Assembly: GCA_009733775.1 (NCBI GenBank)
Contig: WOGZ01000580.1
Location: 1-13,786 of the forward strand
DNA length: 13,786 bases
From: Alectoria sarmentosa
Taxonomy: Eukaryota > Ascomycota > Lecanoromycetes > Lecanorales > Parmeliaceae
Direction: 5' to 3'
Of this stretch, positions 1-8,008 are shown in pieces (position 1 is the stretch's first letter; the number at the start of each line of letters is the position of its first letter). Made by a program: the position numbers and the translations under genes. The notes under the pieces were generated by a model. The model did no database searches and was not told the DNA's origin. It worked only from the letters and a program-made list of their open reading frames with translations.

Positions 1-59
1 TATTTTATAAATTAAACGATTTATTAAATTTATAATTAAATAAAATTATTATAAAAAAA

Positions 60-980
60 CTTTATAAAGAGTTTTCGTTTTTTTAAACATTTGTTTTTTT
101 TAAAATCTTATTTCACTCGACGTTATTATGCGTAAAATCTTTTGTTATATAAGCGATATAATAGTTTGAAAGAAAATTATCATTTATCGTTCGTAGATTT
201 TTATAAAATAAAAGATTTAATATATTCAAAAAAAGAAAGTGTAGATAATAGAGTTCGTTTGCATTAAAATTGATATAATATATTTTCGTAATAATATCGA
301 TGCGTTTTTGATATAAGTTTTATTTTTAAATGTTTTAAATATTCTTTTTTTAAACGTAATGTTTCGTTAAATTAATGTAAAAAAAGTTTATTGATCGTCT
401 TTATTATTAACGTCGTGTATTTAATTGAAAGAAAATTATAAGAAAAATTTAACGTTCGTTTGTTATTATTATATTAAATAATTGAAAATTATTATTAAAG
501 ATCACGATTTGTTAATTTGAAAGATAAATAAATAATCGCTTTATAATAAGATTATGATTATATAATTTGAAATCAAATATTTTTTAATAAATTTTTATTA
601 ATTTCATTTAACGTGCGTCTCGATATTTCTAAATTTTATTTATCGAATTTATTACATTATTTTCGTTTATCTATTTTATTCGAAAGTTGATTTAATCGTT
701 ATTTTTATAAACGTATTTGAAGATATATTTGCAAATTTTGATATTAACGTATATTTTCACATTAATGTGAGCATTATATTTAATCGACAAATATAAATTA
801 TTATAAAACATTATTTAATAATTTTATTTAAATTCATTTTTTGAAGTTATAGTAAGTTTATGTCGACGATAAATAAAACATTCGATATTTGATTTAAAGA
901 TAATATTATCGTTAAATCTCTTTGAAAATCGCTTATTACATTAATCTTTATTCGAATTTTAATAAAATAAAATAATATTC
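60..980 (-). pseudogene. Helitron Rep-helicase linker region, broken
   Basis: Continuing the same minus-strand fossil, the order is: CNKRFSKRFND (family CSKHFPKxF) near 900-940; IYRRHKLTITS at 842-874 (family YPIYRRRxxG); YNNLYLSIKYNAHINVKI at about 755-805 (family VPYNPxLSxKYNAHINVE); KYIFKYVYK at about 700-725 (family KYLFKYVYKG); ARxMxLIKIY*KIFDFKLYN at about 545-610 (family AR.VxPxEAxWRxFxFxLYNH); KRLFIYLSN*QIVIF at about 490-540 (family VQRLxIHLPNQQxVxF); and IIFFQLN near 430. Below 300 the similarity continues more weakly (TLLS and FFEYIKSF near 190-245). These blocks link the Rep nuclease to the helicase in Helitron proteins. Stops and at least one frame change (near 320) show it is dead. 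Block order and spacing argue strongly against chance resemblance. Confidence 0.85.
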
Positions 981-1454
981 GTTTTATTTATAGCGTAATG
1001 ATTGCAATTATTATAAATTTTATATTTAATCACGATAATATAAAGATTGAAAAATCGTATATAATTAAGAATTTTAATATTAATAATAACGTTTATCTCG
1101 TTAACGTTTAAATAACGATTTTTAGAATATAATATAATAAATATATAAGTATATCATAATTCTCGTTTTTAAAATTTTATGATATAATAATACGTTGAAA
1201 TTCGATCTTTTGCGAGTAAAAGTTAATTAAAATTAAAATTAATTATCGAAATTTCAATCGATCGTAATTTTGTTTTCGGGGTAAAAAGAAAAAATTTGAG
1301 GATATTGTAAAATTTATAAATAGAAATTATGACGTATAAGGAATTAAACGATGTTAAAAGTACTTTTAAAGATTGTAATTTACATTAATTATTTAATTAA
1401 CGTGTTTTTAAAAGGTTTATTATAAATGAATTTATTGAGAGAGGTGAAAGAGAG

Positions 1455-1905
1455 TTTATTAAACATTTTCTTTTTTAAGATATCGTTTATAAAAACCTTT
1501 AATTTTAATTTAAATATTCGTGTTATCAAATTAAATCGATCGATAATTAATTCGTCAAATAAAAGATTAATAATAATTTTAATTTATTTTGAATTATAGA
1601 TAAAGATAATGAAAATAGTTGATTAATTAAATTTAATAATCAAGGTTATGCAATTTTGATAAAGTTGTTTTATGAATCGTAAATCTTTTTGATATGAGAA
1701 AATAATAATAATACGTTATTTATTAATGAATGCGCTTATAATAATTTCATCAACTTAAACATTAATGATTATTTGATAAATATTAATTCGAATAATTTTC
1801 TAATTTTGCTTTATTTAATAAAGTTAATGGTTTTTAATAATTATATATATATTGTAAACGAAATATTAAAACAATTTATCGCAGTGAAAAAGATAATTGA
1901 ATTTA
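1455..1905 (-). pseudogene. Helitron-like N-terminal (Rep) domain, broken
   Basis: Reading the minus strand through stops from about 1890 downward gives a chain matching the Helitron_like_N family (PF14214): F*YFVYNIYIIIKNH (family: LFQQYVVD.YxxIExxRL), IKQN*KIIRINIYQ (family: NQxxIRAxxYQG), RIIIIFSYQKDLRFIKQLYQ (family: GRRVILPxSYxGGxRFMxQxYQ), then IFIIFIYNSK* at 1584-1615 (family: LFITFTCNPKW), and DRFNLITRIFKLKLK near 1497-1545 (family: DRPDLVxRVFKLKLK). In the FTCNPKW block the cysteine codon is TAT, the proline TCA and the tryptophan TAA, each explained by transitions. At least nine in-frame stops make it a pseudogene. Codons stay in one frame over most of the block, so decay was mainly by point mutation. 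This is the best-supported part of the element. Confidence 0.88.
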
Positions 1906-2770
1906 ATAAAATAAATTTATATAAAATATTTATAAAAAATTAATTTAATAAATTTGAAGAAATAAAAATATAAATTTATAAAAAAAGGTTAATGTGATTC
2001 GCTTTAAGTTTTTTCGATTATTAATTCGTGAAATGAGATTATTATTGTTATCTCGATTGATAAATTTTTTTTTATCAAATAAAACATTTGCAATAAATAT
2101 GTTATTGTGTTATAATTATTCGTCAAATGAGAAGATAAAAAAATAGCGCAATAACATATAAACGAAATGTTAATATAAAACATTATATTTATTATTACTT
2201 TAAATCTCAATCAAAACGTCTTTTATTTCAAATATGTTTAATGAATTATTTATATCGTCTTTTTAAATAATAACGATTTTATTTAAAATAGAACGATTAT
2301 AGATGCGTAAATTATAATGTTGTAAATTTTTATATAATAACTTATAGCCTCGTATAATTGAATCGGTTTTTAATTTTTCAAATATCGTTTTAAGAATAAT
2401 AATGTAAAAATTAATGCTTTTAAAAAAAGTAATTATTTTTTAATAAAGTTATTATTTGATGTTATTATAATAATTATGCTTAATATAATTAATATAAAAA
2501 ACGCGATCGAAAAAAAGTTATATCGTGTTATAAATTATTTTTGAATGTTATTTATCATGTAAATTTGTTTAAAACCCGATTTTTCGTTTTCTGAAGACGT
2601 TAAAGCGAGCATATAAATAATAATCGCGCTTTATTTTTTATACATAAATGAAATTATCGAATAATTGATAATGATTTATTATAAAATTATCGAGACGGCG
2701 TTATTATATTGAATGTTATAAGCGCGATATTTTTTATATTTATCGATTAAAATTATGATGTTAAATTTTA

Positions 2771-4465
2771 AAGAATGTAATATGTTATTAATATCACGCT
2801 CGCTAAAATGAATAAGATAATTTACACTCGTTTTAACGTCTTTTTAATATTCTTTATTTTCGTTTTAATTATTATTTAAATCGTCATTTTATGAGACGTT
2901 TATTTTAAATGTAATAATTTTAATTTTGTCGTTATTATAACATTATTTAAATGTTTTATTAATAAACGACGTCGCATTATATCGATCGTAAATTTAATTT
3001 ATAAAATCGAGATTATATCGCAAAAACTTTATAATATATAAATGACGCGTAATGTAATTTATTAATTTTATTAAAGATTAAGTAAATTGAGTAATTTTCA
3101 AAAAAGAATTAAAAGGCGAATTATCAAAGAAGTCGATATTAAAAAAAGTTGTTAATAAATCTCATAACAAAAAATCTTTTATATCGATTAAAACATTTTT
3201 CGATCGTTTAAAAATGTGAAATATGCGTGATTGAATAAAAGAAAAAATAAAGAGCGAAATAAAAAAAAAGAACGCGTTTTAAGAGAATGAAAATCGATTA
3301 ATTTAAGAGAAAAACGGTTATGAGAAAGAAAAATTTGTTTTAATTCTTTTAATAAATCTTTCACGTTTTTTTGAAATAATAATAATTGATTTTTTGATGA
3401 TAATTAATGTTTTGTTTTAATTGTCGACGAAGAAAGATTCGCTTAAAAAGCGACGTTTATATGCGTTAATATAAGTCTTAAAAGAATGTTGAAAAACGAT
3501 TATAATATTTAAGATTCTTCGTAATATAAAAACGAGGCGTATTAATAATAAATGTATTCATATTCATAATTAATTGAACGATTAATTAAATAATAAAAAT
3601 ATTACGCGTGACTTCGCACTCAATAAATAAATAAATAAAATTAAAAAAAGATTAATTAATTTCGAATAAATCTCGTAAGACTTTAAAGTTGAATATTTGA
3701 ACATTTATTCACTTCACAAATATTGAATCAAATATCGATATTTTTACGTCGTTGAAAAGCGCAAATCGAGTTTTACAATTTACGAAATTATAAAGAAATT
3801 ATGTCTTTAAGAAAATAAGAGACAAAAAATGTAAGATTTTTATATATAAATTTTAATGAGGTCGCTCGAAAGATTTAAAGACGTTATTTTAACGTTATTT
3901 CAAAAGATGAAATCAGATAAAATTTATGATTGACTACACATATAAATTTAAAATATTTTAACTCAATTCTATCTTATTTTTTTATATATATTAATTTATA
4001 TTAAATTTAAATTAGAAATGCTTTTTAATCGAAATAATCTTTACGAATCGCGATGTATAATAAATATTCATCGATTATATATGTTAATAAAATGCTTTAA
4101 ATGCGATTTTTTATTATAATGTCGCTTTATTTCGTCGATTAATTAATTAAAATATATATTATATATCGTTAATCGATTTATTATTTAAATATCGATTTAT
4201 TAAAAAAAAAAAATTATTTTATTATCGCATTAAATATGAATGTTTATTAATTCGCACATAATTAATTTTTTTAAATATGTTTTATTTCTTATTTCTTTTT
4301 ATAATTAATTTCATTATTTTTTAATAAATAATATATCGTCGATTAATTAACTCTTATATTTCATTTTTTTTCTTTAAAAAAACAATGAATTCATTTTGAT
4401 AAACTTACGATTTTCGTTTTTAATATTTCAATAAAACGTTCTTTACGACAATAATAACTCGATAA
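2771..4465. other. AT-rich block without recognisable genes
   Basis: Base composition is the same as in the Helitron to its left, with no ORF of note and stops in all frames. The stretch 3230-3480 is rich in Lys/Glu/Arg codons when read on the plus strand, but I could not tie it to a family. By position this block could be the 5' part of the Helitron (its N-terminal extension and leader) or a second decayed repeat. It ends abruptly at about 4465, where composition changes within some 20 bases. Confidence 0.6.
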
Positions 4466-4878
4466 ACACATGACCGTGGCTGGTACCCACCTGTAGGACT
4501 TTCTTCGTGAGATGAGCGTTCTCGATCGGCACACCTCATGTCTCCTCATCACCTAAAGTCACAATGGAGATGCGTTGCATATCTTGACTCGACTATGCCG
4601 AAACCATGCATAATGTATGTGCAAACAGGAAAAGGATCTCGGTAGACTTCGACGATAGCAAACACACGAAGCGCCAGCTGTCGTGCCCTCTCGAGAGCAA
4701 CGAAACATGAACTCTGAGCTTCAACAGTCGGGAGCACTCGTACCAAGCCTCTTGACACCACCAAGACACGATCCGGGAGCGCCCAACAGAAGAAAGTAGA
4801 TGCACAACCACAAAGGCAATCGTTCATAACCACGCTGATCCATTATGTATGTAAAACTACAACCTCAACTTCCCCTTT

Positions 4879-4897
4879 CCCCCCCCCCCCCCCCCCC
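4879..4897 (+). repeat. C19 homopolymer run
   Basis: Nineteen uninterrupted C residues, followed about 80 bases later by C11 (4976-4986). The exact length is likely to be unreliable in assembly. Confidence 0.9.
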
Positions 4898-4997
4898 AAC
4901 AAAGCATGCTTCCATTACCCATACCCATCCCCAGCCATGATCATCCATCCGTCCCCCCAAACTCCCCATGCCAAACCCCCCCCCCCACACCGAGCCC

Positions 4998-5035
4998 TCA
5001 AACACTCCCGATGGCCCCCTGGATGGCATCCGACC
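4998..5035 (-). other. Possible alternative last exon of small gene
   Basis: A 60-nt intron at 5036-5095 (donor GCCG|GTAGGG, acceptor GATAG|GG) would skip the first copy of the direct repeat and use the second. It ends at TGA 5000-4998 and replaces RDAIQGLINQA with SDAIQGAIGSV. The product stays 69 residues long because the skipped segment equals the repeat spacing. The donor is weaker than those of the other introns and the branch site (GCTCAAT) is not consensus. Gly-Ser-Asp after GATA seems to me the commoner form in this kind of protein, but I cannot check that. Confidence 0.35.
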
Positions 5036-5091
5036 CTATCGACTCGATTGAGCATGCCTATGCTTGATTGATGAGGCCCTGGATGGCATCC
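5017..5091 (-). repeat. 15-bp direct repeat 60 bp apart at the 3' end of the small gene
   Basis: The sequence ccctggatggcatcc occurs at 5017-5031 and again at 5077-5091, exactly 60 bases apart and therefore in the same reading frame. On the minus strand both copies encode Asp-Ala-Ile-Gln-Gly. The first copy met by the ribosome is in the last exon and the second lies beyond the TAG stop. Both copies are preceded by TAGGG on the minus strand, with a 3-nt difference. Confidence 0.9.
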
Positions 5092-5420
5092 CTACCGGCC
5101 GTGGCGCCCGCGCCGAAGATGGCGGCGTTGCCGAACTTCTTGCTCGCGTTTTTGAGCCATTCGCCGTGCTGGGGCTTGCGTTAGCGTGTGGCTCAGTGGA
5201 ATTTGAGTGCAGGCAGGGATGGGCAGTGACGGGGAAGGGTTACCTTTGGGTGCTGGGGGTGGGCGGGCTGGTTGGGATCTGAGGGGCTGTTTGTTAGTGG
5301 GTTGTGTTGCTAAGAGAGTGGGAGGAAGGGGAGGGGTGGGGTGGGGGGGGGGTTGCCTTTGGCGTTCTGAGCCTCTTGCTGGAGTTCGGCTGCTTGAGCT
5401 TGTTCTTTGCTGTCGGGCAT
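5058..5420 (-). CDS. Small conserved-looking fungal protein, 69 aa, three exons
   Basis: The function is unknown. Exons on the minus strand are 5420-5357, 5278-5244 and 5168-5058 (TAG stop). The ATG sits in a good fungal context (ATCAAAATGCC). The 69-residue product starts MPDSKEQAQAAELQQEAQNA, has a Pro/His/Gln linker (residues 22-33) and ends with a compact Ala/Gly-rich segment: HGEWLKNASKKFGNAAIFG (34-52), then AGATAGRDAIQGLINQA. No signal peptide or clear membrane helix is seen, although the Ala/Gly stretch is mildly hydrophobic. Intron 2 is canonical. Intron 1 needs a GC donor, because exon 1 contains no GT at all. Both introns restore one frame that joins in phase, which is the main evidence that the gene is real. 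The K-F-G-N-A-A-x-F-G-A-G pattern recalls small uncharacterised proteins of filamentous ascomycetes, but this is memory, not a search. A different last exon is possible (4998-5035). Confidence 0.65.
5169..5243 (-). other. Intron 2 of small gene (75 nt)
   Basis: The donor reads AAAG|GTAACC, the branch site is GCTAACG and the acceptor AAGCCCCAG. The donor context is nearly identical to that of intron 1 (AAAG|GCAACC), differing at the second intron base. Removal joins Lys33 to His34 in phase 0. Confidence 0.7.
5279..5356 (-). other. Intron 1 of small gene, GC-AG type (78 nt)
   Basis: The donor reads AAAG|GCAACC and the acceptor CCCCTCAG, with a consensus CTAAC branch site (CCACTAACAA, 5300-5291) shortly before it. 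The nearer AG (AACAG, just after the branch site) would put exon 2 in the wrong frame. Without splicing, the frame ends at a TAG around 5311. No GT dinucleotide exists between the ATG and that TAG, so no GT-AG alternative is possible. A run of ten C on the coding strand begins five bases after the donor. Confidence 0.65.
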
Positions 5421-5560
5421 TTTGATGAGCTTGTACTTGTGTTGTGTTTGTCTGGTGGTTTTAGGGAGGTATGTTTGGGTTGGAGGTTATTTGGTAGGTA
5501 ATTGAGGTAGGAATGATGATGAGGTTATTTATTTCACTCATGAATCGAAAAATCAAGGTG

Positions 5561-5652
5561 GGGTCCAGATTGATGTCATGTTTATCTGGAACTCTTGGCA
5601 TTGGGTCCAGGTTGATGTCATGTATTTAGCGTGTCTAGGCATTTGGGTCCAG
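5561..5652 (-). promoter_or_regulatory. Three 42-bp-spaced repeats with CRE-like boxes upstream of small gene
   Basis: The octamer gggtccag starts at 5561, 5603 and 5645, exactly 42 bases apart. In the first two units it is followed by [ag]ttgatgtcatgt, giving 20 of 21 identical bases, and the unit ends resemble each other (ttggcatt and taggcattt). The third unit keeps only gggtccag and then gcgtca. Read toward the gene, the units carry ATGACATCA, one base from the bZIP/CRE palindrome TGACGTCA. They lie about 140-230 bases upstream of the ATG at 5420, a normal distance for fungal activator sites. The regulatory role is inferred. Confidence 0.5.
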
Positions 5653-5659
5653 TCGCGTC

Positions 5660-6098
5660 ACCAGCGTAAGGCAACCAACCAAATTACCGAATATACAGAG
5701 TTATTTTTGGTCGAGTTTCTTGGTTTGAATTAGTTTCCTCATCGCTGCGATTCCAACGCTGCTTAAAATGATATACATATCTAGGTACTCATCAATTGAC
5801 AACAGGACGTCGTCTAGAGCCAAGGTCATTTCCACAGAAACTCGCAACCTACAAAACAAAGCCCCTAACACGATAGTAAATATTGCCAAATTCGAGCAAT
5901 GGTTTCTTCGATTTCAGTACTAAAAGACTTATTTTTGGGGCATTTTCATGGAAGCTATTGATGAAATTACAAGATGAAGTTTTGGCGTTGGCCAGAATTC
6001 TTGGAAGTGATTGAATGTGGCATGTCTCTGGCCTCGACTAGGGGTAGCTAGCAGTGATCCTATGCCAATGCCTCTTTCATCCTTCCCGTCTTACAGCT
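5660..6098. other. Intergenic region between the two island genes
   Basis: Balanced composition. A 62-codon minus-strand frame at 5701-5889 has no recognisable domain and no splice partners that I could join. The region should hold the 3' end of the hydrolase transcript and the distal promoter of the small gene. Confidence 0.5.
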
Positions 6099-6961
6099 CT
6101 AGTCATTGTCCAATTCCGCGACGGCCTTGAGCGAAGCCTCGTGAATCTTTTGAACCAGCATTTCGGGCTGGCTCAGGTGCGGCGAATGGCCCGAGCTGCA
6201 CCTTTCCACCCGCGCTTCGGCGCTCGCGGCCAATACCTCCTGGTACTGAGGGGGAACAGCATGATCGTTTTCGCAGATGAGGTAGGTGGATGGAATATAG
6301 CGCCAGGCGGCACGAGTGAGTTTGGTGGTCTGCACCCGATATGACTGTGCGATCAGCATCGAGGCCCATAGCGATGCCTCAGACGGTGGAAGGCCGCTGT
6401 AGAGCGTCTGGTGGCCATGCAGGATATAGAAGCGGCCATCGGGCTAGACCTCTATGAGTTTGCGGACTTTGGAACGAAGATGTTGAGCGTACTTACTTTG
6501 ACGTCATTGTTGGGCGATTCGCCAAACGCGCCCAGTACCGACTGGCCCTCATTGAGCAGGAACGCAGAATAAAAGAAGAAATGGACGACGCCTCCTGGTA
6601 GACCTTGAGCTCGGCGTTTGGCATAACTGAGCTCTGATGTTGTAGCTTCACTGCCTACTAGGCCGCCGTAGGAGTGCATGACCACCACAACAGTCTTGCC
6701 CTCGTACTCGATCTGGCGAGTGAGCTCGGTGCGGATTGCCAAGGCGTCGTCGACAAGTGAGAGCTGTGGGAAGTTTGCGCTGTCTGTGTTGCTGCAAGTG
6801 GGGAGCTGGGGATGAATCGTGGGATATCCACGAGCCACAAGACCCCGTACCAGGTTAGCATAGACTTTGGGAATCTGGAATGAGCCTTGGACAAGTACGA
6901 TAGTGGGTAAATCTTGTGTCTGAGCGGCCGCAGCAGACTCGGCTGGTGTTACGGTCGCCAT
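6099..6961 (-). CDS. Alpha/beta hydrolase (esterase-like), 269 aa, two exons
   Basis: Exon 1 is 6961-6497 and exon 2 is 6443-6099, spliced in phase 0 (Lys155 to Pro156). The ATG has a perfect Kozak context (GCCATGG). The protein shows the alpha/beta-hydrolase layout: strand and oxyanion loop IVLVQGSFQ (21-29), region PKVYANLVRGLVARGYPTIH, nucleophile elbow VVVMHSYGGLVGSEA with Ser97, acid in YLICENDHAVPPQYQE (Asp215), and catalytic histidine in RCSSGHSPHLSQP (His241). Length, motifs and spacing fit the fungal branch of the AB_hydrolase_6 type (PF12697), which includes methylesterase-like enzymes. The substrate is unknown. The elbow has His in place of the first Gly of GxSxG, which I believe is usual in this branch. 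The N-terminal 15 residues are Ala-rich and low complexity. No secretion signal is seen, so a cytosolic enzyme is likely. All catalytic residues are intact and codon use is normal, so the gene should be functional. Confidence 0.9.
6444..6496 (-). other. Intron of alpha/beta hydrolase gene (53 nt)
   Basis: The donor GTAAGT is ideal. The acceptor is TCTAG, directly before CCC GAT GGC. The nearer AG (CTCATAG) would put exon 2 out of frame. Splicing at TCTAG removes the in-frame TAG and joins NNDVK to PDGRFYILHG in a single hydrolase frame. Confidence 0.85.
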
Positions 6962-7056
6962 GGCTGCTTAATAGGTCTGAGATAGGTGTAACATTGTGAG
7001 GTGTGAGGTTGATTTATTGAATTGTAGGTTTAATGACTTCCGTTTGGTAGGGGTTT

Positions 7057-7073
7057 CCGTAAGATTAAAACGG
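7057..7073. promoter_or_regulatory. CCG-N11-CGG everted pair upstream of hydrolase
   Basis: An everted pair CCG (7057-7059) and CGG (7071-7073) lies about 100 bases upstream of the hydrolase ATG, inside the longer symmetry tccgt...acgga. Another CCG is at 7040-7042. Zn2Cys6 fungal regulators bind paired CGG half-sites with fixed spacing. Such pairs also arise by chance, so this is only a candidate. Confidence 0.25.
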
Positions 7074-7187
7074 ACACTCTTGTTACAGGCTTCGGGCCTA
7101 ACCTTTACTTCTTCAATTGACCCCTTTTTAACTTACATAAACACGCATCTTCCCGCAATGACATGCCTACATGAAATTTTTGAATGA

Positions 7188-7460
7188 CATTGGCATCAAG
7201 TACAGCGTCCTCAAGGCAACAAATTCTGGAGTCGCTCCAAGGCTGCAGTCCCCGTGCAGGCACTTCTGAAACATTGGCCACGGTATGTGAATCTGGACAT
7301 GGAACTTCTTCAGACCGAGGTAGACAAGAGACTCCGAAACTGCGAGATGCTTATCATTTTGGAAAAGTGGAGTCGCAGCCAGAGTGAGATTGTTTCTAGA
7401 AAGTGTCGCACCGTCGTCAGTCTCTACCGCCATGATTCAGGTCAGGAGGGTCGGTGCTAA
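7188..7460 (+). other. Unrecognised 90-codon open frame, possible gene fragment
   Basis: The plus strand is open from 7188 to the TAA ending at 7460. Its residues look like a real helical protein (LLKHWPRYVNLDMELLQTEV, then DKRLRNCEMLIILEKWSRSQ). There is no convincing start codon upstream (the preceding codon is TGA), no splice partner found and no family recognised. An overlapping minus-strand frame (7433-7167) is also open, which weakens the case. It could be an exon remnant or chance. Confidence 0.2.
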
Positions 7461-7550
7461 GATTGACGATTTGTCGTATTAGATAACTTATAGAGTCTTC
7501 TCACATCGGAGCGCCCTCCTGCCAATTTCCATGAGCGACTATAGGGTCGT

Positions 7551-7694
7551 TGCACAGCGGGTCGCCTCCCGGCTAGATTACATGAGCAGCCAAACCAATC
7601 CTGGCCGCTTGGTAAAGAGTTTTGATCAATGAGCGTGCTGGCATTTCGCCAAGCCACTGCTCGGGAACCACAGGGGGGGGCAACCCGCTGTGCA
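7551..7694. repeat. 16-bp inverted repeat enclosing one direct-repeat copy
   Basis: The sequence tgcacagcgggtcgcc (7551-7566) is the reverse complement, with one mismatch, of 7679-7694. The arms enclose 112 bases that include the first copy of the 62-bp direct repeat. This may be the end structure of a small unidentified element. Confidence 0.7.
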
Positions 7695-7776
7695 GAGACA
7701 CTGTAAGCTGCTCGTGGCCGCTTGGTAAGGAAATTTGGTCAATGAGCGTGCTTATTATCTGCCAAGCTACGGCTCG
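7602..7776 (+). repeat. Imperfect 62-bp direct repeat, two copies
   Basis: Copies are at 7602-7663 and 7715-7776, an offset of 113 bases. Both start tggccgcttggtaa, share tcaatgagcgtgct in the middle and end with gccaag followed by ctcg. Identity is roughly three quarters by eye. No protein or RNA family is recognised. Confidence 0.75.
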
Positions 7777-8008
7777 CCATCATAGTCCTTACTCAGCTTA
7801 CATGAATTACCTAGGGAGGCCCGGGAGGGCGGCGCCTGAACGGGGTCGCGTTGGGGCCAACTGTTGTTGGAAAGCTTGCTTTTTTCATGGTCAAAAGTTA
7901 TGCAAAAAAAAGTGCGATATGGTTATATGTAAGGTTGGCCAATCAGACTTTCAGACAAATTTCAAGCTAGAACTCACCTTATTTCTTAATTTTCGATCTA
8001 AACGAGGG

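Larger units (their letters stand above)
1..2770 (-). mobile_element. RIP-degraded Helitron (rolling-circle transposon), partial
   Basis: Translating the minus strand through stops recovers conserved Helitron protein blocks in the correct order over about 2.7 kb: a possible RxYN block near 2683-2735, the Helitron-like N-terminal (Rep) domain at about 1455-1905, and the Rep-to-helicase linker at about 60-980. The Pif1-family helicase domain would lie left of position 1, so the element is cut by the window edge. Intact Helitrons encode a HUH Rep nuclease fused to a helicase and move by rolling-circle replication. Differences from the family consensus are almost all transitions (Trp to stop, Pro to Ser or Phe, Gly to Lys or Asp, Gln to stop), as expected from RIP on both strands. 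The HUH histidine motif could not be located with confidence. Neither terminus (5' TC, 3' CTRR with hairpin) was found, so the right limit is only where recognisable protein ends. The identification rests on family recall, not a search. Confidence 0.85.
4466..5057. other. Left edge of GC-balanced island, downstream of the small gene
   Basis: Balanced composition begins at about 4466. A 94-codon minus-strand frame at 4549-4833 is open, but I recognise no domain in it and its residue mix (many Cys, Val, Phe, Arg) looks like chance. The stretch 4860-5000 is strongly C-rich, with homopolymer runs of 19 C (4879-4897) and 11 C (4976-4986). On the minus strand these are G-rich and lie just past the 69-residue gene, so they would fall in its 3' untranslated or termination region. 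Confidence 0.5.

Noticed and set aside
730..790. Palindrome cacattaatgtg as a regulatory site
   Set aside because: It falls within the Helitron block encoding HINV and needs no regulatory explanation.
1200..1240. IEFQ residues on the minus strand as the Helitron HUH-motif neighbourhood
   Set aside because: The following residues do not give the LPHxH pattern by transitions alone, and the distance from the FKLKLK block is about 230 nt too long.
2004..2210. 68-codon minus-strand frame as a membrane protein
   Set aside because: Hydrophobic residues are an effect of AT-rich codons; it lies inside the Helitron fossil.
4607..4619. 13-mer tgcataatgtatg shared with 9589-9601, near both ends of the island
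   Set aside because: Low-complexity AT-rich word with no extended similarity around it; not enough to call a target-site or attachment duplication.
4549..4833. 94-codon minus-strand frame as a gene
   Set aside because: No domain, unusual residue mix, no start context or splice sites that extend it; possible but unsupported.
5064..5501. Three overlapping plus-strand frames
   Set aside because: Antisense shadows of the 69-residue gene and its G-rich introns.
6054..6369. Frames on both strands over hydrolase exon 2
   Set aside because: The plus-strand frame is antisense and the frame ending at 6103 is out of frame; only the frame ending at 6099 carries the Asp and His motifs.
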